DNA of 9,502 nucleotides from Planctomycetota bacterium (GTDB taxonomy: Bacteria > Planctomycetota > GCA-002687715): contig JABSRK010000126.1 in assembly GCA_013213915.1 (NCBI GenBank), positions 1 through 9,502 of the forward strand, written 5' to 3'. This document shows positions 6,141 through 9,502 of the stretch, one piece after another. The notes beneath the pieces were generated by a model. That model did not search any database, was not told where the DNA came from, and saw only the letters and a program-made list of their open reading frames with translations. The translations under genes and the position numbers were made by a program. The first letter of the stretch is position 1; the number at the start of each line of letters is the position of its first letter.

Positions 6141-6180
6141 GGCAGGCTGCATGCGCATGTGGGCCAAAATAGACTTGACG
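6135..6180. repeat. Inverted CGTCAAG/CTTGACG repeat around palindrome CATGCGCATG
   Basis: CGTCAAG (6135-6141) and CTTGACG (6174-6180) are perfect inverted copies around the 10-base palindrome CATGCGCATG (6150-6159). The left arm is the -35 of the HEAT gene. The palindrome lies just upstream of that -35, a usual place for an activator or repressor site. The right arm on the + strand has no good -10 and no gene after it. Confidence 0.4.
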
Positions 6181-6194
6181 AACAGCCGACGCTT

Positions 6195-7424
6195 CTATCT
6201 CGCGGTGTGTCGCAGGAGGCCGTCCCGGGCGAACACCAGCTCACGTTCGAGGCTGTCCACAAGCGGCACTTCCTCTCTCAGCCGCTCCGGTAACACGCTG
6301 AACGTGTAGGTCTCGACTTCAATGTGGCGTACGGAGCGTCGCGTCTGCTCGCGATGCAGCAGGTCTCGCAACGATGCTTGCGTTGTGTGTAGAGGCCAGG
6401 CCGATGGCAGGTGAATCGGCACGTGGAAATGGCAGCGGGCTGAATGGACGGGACTAGACGTGGCGTCGAGCCACGTCGCGAAGCGCCCGAGGTCGTCGAA
6501 GCGGAGGAGGCGCCGCTTGCCGTCCAGCGCGACAACCTGGTGAAGGAAGCGCGGCTCATCGAAAGCGAGGAGGCGAAGCAGTCCCTCCGAGTTCTCTCGG
6601 GGGCGGCGCAACTCGAGTGCGCACGAGAGTTGGATCTTGCCAATGGGAATACCTGCGCGCTCGAGTCGCTCCATTCCGTAGGGAACATCTTCATGTTCGA
6701 CGGAGAGATGGCACGCGTCGTAGCAGACCCCGATGTGTCGGCGGACCTGCTCAGGGCCGCTTCGACCATCAACCGCTTCGATGCCCGTGGCGAGAGCCCA
6801 GAGGCAATCCTGAAACCACTCGATGGTTTCGGATGTCGTCTCAAGGACGCACAGCGGTTCGGGCTCCACACAAAGTTGGATGCAGCGTCCCGAATCCGAC
6901 TCGAGTAGCGCGAGTCTGTGGGCGACGTCCGCAATCGTCTTCGCCCCGGCCTCACGCAGTGGCAGGGTTGTGGCGGGGCCTTTTTCTCTGACCCAGCCGA
7001 GGGGAAGGGTCGACAGAGTCCCGAAGGGGTCGTCGTCGTCGAGCAGTTGGGCGAGCACGCGGGCGGCTGCGACCGTGTAGTCCGCGCGACTGCTCTCGGA
7101 CCAATCGGGACGATAGACGGCGCGCTTGACCTCGGGAGCGTGAAACGCGCCTTGGGGGAACACGTTCAGGGTGTAAGCGGTGAAGTGCTCCTGGTCGAGG
7201 AACGCCTTGAACGTCTGCAGTGTCTCGCCGTTGTTGTCCAGATCTGTGATGGCGGCTTCGCCGAGTCGCAGCCCCAGGGCAAAGGATGCTTCACCAAAAC
7301 GCTGGCGCAAGGGAACCGCGAACTGGCGGAGGTCATCCATGACCTCCGTGACCGTCTCGCCTGGGTGCACGTTCGTGCAATAGGAGAGCAGGCGCCGCTG
7401 CGGTCCCGATCCGTCGATGATCAT
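6195..7424 (-). CDS. eboE: EboE-like TIM-barrel protein (sugar-isomerase fold)
   Basis: 409 residues beginning with LLSYCTNVHPGET, the characteristic EboE N-terminus. It is followed by FALGLRLGEAA, YTLNVFPQGAFH, KRAVYRPDWSESSRADYT, LSTLPLGW, QLCVEPEPLCVLETT, GVCYDACHLSVEHED, KIQLSCALE, RFLHQVV and HFHVPIHL. These blocks match EboE as I remember it from cyanobacterial, Pseudomonas and eustigmatophyte-endosymbiont ebo operons. The conserved Glu, Asp-Ala-Cys-His and His-x-His residues suit a metal-binding xylose-isomerase-type barrel. Ebo clusters (eboA-F) act in metabolite traffic, for example export of scytonemin precursor, but the reaction of EboE is not known. No eboA, B, C, D or F is visible here, so the gene stands alone in this window. 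It lies 33 bases downstream of the two-TM gene, so it may be co-transcribed with it. No Shine-Dalgarno is seen; a TAGAAT box lies only 8 bases upstream. Confidence 0.87.
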   Translation of the reverse strand: MIIDGSGPQRRLLSYCTNVHPGETVTEVMDDLRQFAVPLRQRFGEASFALGLRLGEAAITDLDNNGETLQTFKAFLDQEHFTAYTLNVFPQGAFHAPEVKRAVYRPDWSESSRADYTVAAARVLAQLLDDDDPFGTLSTLPLGWVREKGPATTLPLREAGAKTIADVAHRLALLESDSGRCIQLCVEPEPLCVLETTSETIEWFQDCLWALATGIEAVDGRSGPEQVRRHIGVCYDACHLSVEHEDVPYGMERLERAGIPIGKIQLSCALELRRPRENSEGLLRLLAFDEPRFLHQVVALDGKRRLLRFDDLGRFATWLDATSSPVHSARCHFHVPIHLPSAWPLHTTQASLRDLLHREQTRRSVRHIEVETYTFSVLPERLREEVPLVDSLERELVFARDGLLRHTAR

Positions 7425-7431
7425 TGCGTGG

Positions 7432-7437
7432 ATTCTA
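7432..7437 (-). promoter_or_regulatory. Possible -10 box for eboE (leaderless)
   Basis: The minus strand reads TAGAATCC, identical over 8 bases to the -10 of the gene at 8641. It ends 8 bases before the eboE ATG, so a transcript starting there would have virtually no leader, which would fit the absence of a Shine-Dalgarno. No good -35 is seen (TGATGG at 17 bases), hence low confidence. Confidence 0.22.
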
Positions 7438-7457
7438 TCGAACCCACCGCCAGTCCA

Positions 7458-8477
7458 TCACACGCTCTGTTCGCGCTGGCACGGCGCCAGAAGGGGCGCA
7501 GCCGTTCGGGCCGCACGGCGGGCCGCACCACGCAAAAGCGCGGCCGGTGGCCACACTTCGGGGGCGATTTCGCTCACGGTCGCCGCATTCGGTTTGGCCG
7601 TACGGGCGTGCTCATGGACGCGCTCGAAGGCGTGGTGGACCGCGAGCCGCAACCCTGCGAGGGCGAGCACGGGGTCCCGTGAACGGCGGGCTACCAATTG
7701 GATGGCGCGCTCTTCGTCTATCTCTTCGCCCAGGCTGTCACGTCGGCGACGCAGGCTGTCCCGCGTCTCTTCATCGAGCACAAGTTCCTGGAGACGCGAT
7801 CGCAGGATCTGCGTCGCGTCCCGCTGGCCGATGGACGCCGCGTGCTGGCGGAGCTCCTGTGGGCCAGGGACCTTCTCATCTGTCATGACGACACGGGCGC
7901 GCGCCAGCGCGTCGAGAGTCCGCGCCGCCAGCCGTCGCCGCTCCATCAGTGCCGCCCGTCGTCCGATCACTCCAAAGAGGATGATCGCCATCAGAGGACC
8001 GAAGCCCACAGCACACGTGATCAGGCCGGGCACGAACCAGCTCGGTTCGGCGAGGACCCGGGCGCTCGCCGCCAGGAGAGCACCGGCGATGCCAACCGCT
8101 ATGAGCGCAGCTGCGCCGCTTCGCACCACCCACAGCGGTCCGCCGCCGTTGATCCTGCGATCCAGGACCTCGGTGCGATCAGCCATGGCAAGGATGGCTG
8201 TCCTTGCGGGTGAGACGAGAAGCCCGTCAGCGCACAGCGCCAGGTCCGCGAGGCAGCCCTTCAGGATTCGGTCGCGCCGAAGCACCTCATGGGTCTGCTC
8301 GCGATCGGCGTCGAGGAGCAGGAAGACGGCTTCGTCGAGGGCCATGAGCGTCCCCGCCCCATCCGTTCCAGGCCGAGCGGTGCCCGCGGCTGAGAGCGCA
8401 GAATCCTCGTCTCGCAGACGATGCGCGCCATCGCTGGGGACGTTGGAAATTGGCGTAGGTTCAGGAAAGGCGCCCAT
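7458..8477 (-). CDS. Two-TM membrane protein of unknown function
   Basis: 339 residues; I do not recognise the family. Two adjacent hydrophobic segments are clear at about 116-141 (LWVVRSGAAALIAVGIAGAL) and about 147-171 (SWFVPGLITCAVGFGPLMAI), joined by a short loop. They are preceded by a helical region with DEAVFLLLDADREQTHEVL (48-66) and followed by a long charged, Arg/Glu-rich helical domain (175-300) ending in an Ala/Arg-rich tail. This looks like a membrane hairpin with cytosolic helical flanks. Two starts are possible: M1 at 8477, with AAGGGA upstream, or M45 at 8345. Residues 1-44 are low complexity and may not be part of the real protein. The opposite-strand frame over this region is Arg/Ser-rich nonsense, so the minus strand is chosen. 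It is followed by eboE after 33 bases. Confidence 0.72.
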   Translation of the reverse strand: MGAFPEPTPISNVPSDGAHRLRDEDSALSAAGTARPGTDGAGTLMALDEAVFLLLDADREQTHEVLRRDRILKGCLADLALCADGLLVSPARTAILAMADRTEVLDRRINGGGPLWVVRSGAAALIAVGIAGALLAASARVLAEPSWFVPGLITCAVGFGPLMAIILFGVIGRRAALMERRRLAARTLDALARARVVMTDEKVPGPQELRQHAASIGQRDATQILRSRLQELVLDEETRDSLRRRRDSLGEEIDEERAIQLVARRSRDPVLALAGLRLAVHHAFERVHEHARTAKPNAATVSEIAPEVWPPAALLRGAARRAARTAAPLLAPCQREQSV

Positions 8478-8566
8478 CCATGTCCCTTTCGATCTGCTGG
8501 CGCCGGTGACTTGAGCGAAAGATGTCTCCGGAGGGGCAGCCGGGCCGCGCTTCCGTCACCTTGCGG

Positions 8567-8594
8567 TTGAGGCCTGACCACAACCACCTAGAAT
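8567..8594 (+). promoter_or_regulatory. Promoter of the DapB-like oxidoreductase gene
   Basis: TTGAGG (8567-8572), a 16-base spacer, and TAGAAT (8589-8594) followed by CC. The -10 matches consensus at 5 of 6 positions and the -35 at 4 of 6. It leaves about 40 bases of leader before the ATG at 8641. Confidence 0.45.
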
Positions 8595-8628
8595 CCCACC
8601 CCGTCGCGGTCCGACCGCGGGTGAACTC

Positions 8629-8632
8629 GGAG
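8629..8632 (+). promoter_or_regulatory. Shine-Dalgarno of the DapB-like gene
   Basis: GGAG, 8 bases, then ATG at 8641. The context GGAGAACC is the same as at rpmB. Confidence 0.6.
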
Positions 8633-8640
8633 AACCAGCG

Positions 8641-9502
8641 ATGGAATCTCGTCCTCGTGTCCTACAGGTGGGCCTTGGCCCCATCGGCATTGACACCGCG
8701 CGTCGCGCCGCGGCTCGGGGCTACGAGCTTGTCGGTGCTGTCGATATCGATCCAGCGCTGTCCGGGCGATCGCTTGGAGAGGTCCTCGGCGCCGATGTTG
8801 CCGGGCAGGTGGTCGGTAGCGTGGAGGAAGCGCTGGAAGCCTTTTCGGTGGACGCCGCCCTGGTCACCACGATCTCGGACCTGGACAAGGTCGTCCCGGG
8901 ATGTGAAACGCTGCTGAACGGTGGCGTGGCCGTCGTGAGCACTTGCGAGGAGATGGCCTATCCCTGGTGGACGCAGCCGGAAGCGTCAGCTCGTCTAGAC
9001 GAGGCTGGGAAAGCTGGTGGGGTGGCTTGCCTGGGGACGGGCATCAACCCGGGGTTCGTGCTGGACTTGTTGCCGGTGCTGGTCTCCGCCCCTCTTGACC
9101 GCGTCGAGTCTGTGCACGCGTGGCGCGTCGTTGACGCAGGGAAGCGTCGTGGGCCGCTGCAGCGCAAGGTCGGTGCAGGGCTCACGGAAGCGGAATTCCA
9201 GTCCCGGGTGGAGGGCGGCGGCTTCGGTCACCGGGGTTTCATGGAGTCGCTCCACATGGTGTGCGCGGCATTCGACGTGGCGCCCCACGGCGCCACCTCC
9301 TTCATCCGACCCGTCATCGCCGAGGAAGATGTGGAGACCGACTTCGTGCAGGTGAAAGCCGGGCAGGTAGCAGGGATCCACCAGGGCGCCGAGGATCGAG
9401 AGGGCAAGGTAGTGCTCGACCTCAAGATGTACGTGGGGGCCAAGGAGCCAGGGGACCGGGTAGAGCTCGCGGGGGACCCGCCGATCAAGGTCCAGGTGGA
9501 AG
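8641..9502 (+). CDS. NAD(P)-dependent oxidoreductase, DapB-fold, 2,4-diaminopentanoate dehydrogenase-like (5' part)
   Basis: 287 residues are visible; the frame runs off the right edge. The family is usually about 340-350 residues, so roughly 55-60 are missing. The N-terminus has a Rossmann motif, RVLQVGLGPIG (6-16), with an acidic end to the next strand (VDID). Further in are VVSTCEEMAYPWW, the family signature GTGINPGFVLD (132-142), DAGKRRGPLQRKVGAG (165-180), GHRGFMES and a C-terminal VKAGQVAGIHQGA. These blocks match 2,4-diaminopentanoate dehydrogenase-like proteins (ornithine fermentation in clostridia), a large family in which most members have unknown substrates. No other ornithine-degradation gene is seen, so the substrate is left open. 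Dihydrodipicolinate reductase itself is less likely because its catalytic His and Lys motifs are missing. It is divergent from the two-TM gene, sharing a 163-base gap. Confidence 0.85.
   Translation, partial: MESRPRVLQVGLGPIGIDTARRAAARGYELVGAVDIDPALSGRSLGEVLGADVAGQVVGSVEEALEAFSVDAALVTTISDLDKVVPGCETLLNGGVAVVSTCEEMAYPWWTQPEASARLDEAGKAGGVACLGTGINPGFVLDLLPVLVSAPLDRVESVHAWRVVDAGKRRGPLQRKVGAGLTEAEFQSRVEGGGFGHRGFMESLHMVCAAFDVAPHGATSFIRPVIAEEDVETDFVQVKAGQVAGIHQGAEDREGKVVLDLKMYVGAKEPGDRVELAGDPPIKVQVE

Noticed and set aside
4184..6141. Insertion sequence or mobile cassette bounded by the inverted promoter blocks
   Set aside because: No transposase or target-site duplication is seen; the repeats are explained better as promoters at sensible distances from each start.
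6175..6200. + strand promoter starting with TTGACG at 6175
   Set aside because: No acceptable -10 at 16-18 bases and no + strand gene downstream.
7417..8514. 365-codon open frame on + opposite the two-TM gene
   Set aside because: The product is an Arg/Ser/Ala-rich string without hydrophobic or helical pattern, whereas the minus-strand product has two clean TM segments.

Overview
This is a GC-rich bacterial chromosomal window. It holds six complete protein genes, two partial genes at the edges, and one small GroES-like gene. No tRNA, rRNA, CRISPR array, transposase or phage gene was found. The L28 sequence (a long basic TRRGKAK / GGVGKKTTGISRR insert) and LeuRS (no Cys pair in its first zinc-module region, MRQWMLRITAYADRL block) resemble Planctomycetota or other PVC-type genomes. 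That is a family-level impression and is not proven.

Layout: (1) 1-477, +, the C-terminal part of a YwaF/TMEM164-type integral membrane protein. (2) 478-4055, all on the minus strand: leuS, then rpmB (L28), a rho-independent terminator, then a divergent GroES/Cpn10-like gene. Its stop codon abuts the membrane-protein stop, forming TGATCA. (3) 4184-6140, a convergent pair: on +, a protein with a histone-H1-like Lys/Arg tail fused to two BON domains; on -, a HEAT-repeat protein. They meet tail to tail at a hairpin whose arms contain both stop codons. The two genes are driven toward each other by strikingly similar promoter blocks (TTGACGTA, CCGCGGCC, AAAATC). (4) 6195-8477, minus strand: an EboE-like TIM-barrel protein preceded by a two-TM protein of unknown function. 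(5) 8641-end, +: a DapB-fold oxidoreductase of the 2,4-diaminopentanoate-dehydrogenase type, cut by the window edge.

LeuS and L28 are translation housekeeping, with what looks like a separate rpmB promoter and a leader hairpin. The GroES-like gene has no groEL beside it. The part most worth attention is 4184-6140. A BON protein with a nucleic-acid-binding-type tail and a HEAT-repeat protein share an almost duplicated promoter, which suggests co-regulation. An eboE homologue outside any visible ebo operon lies just upstream of the HEAT gene.
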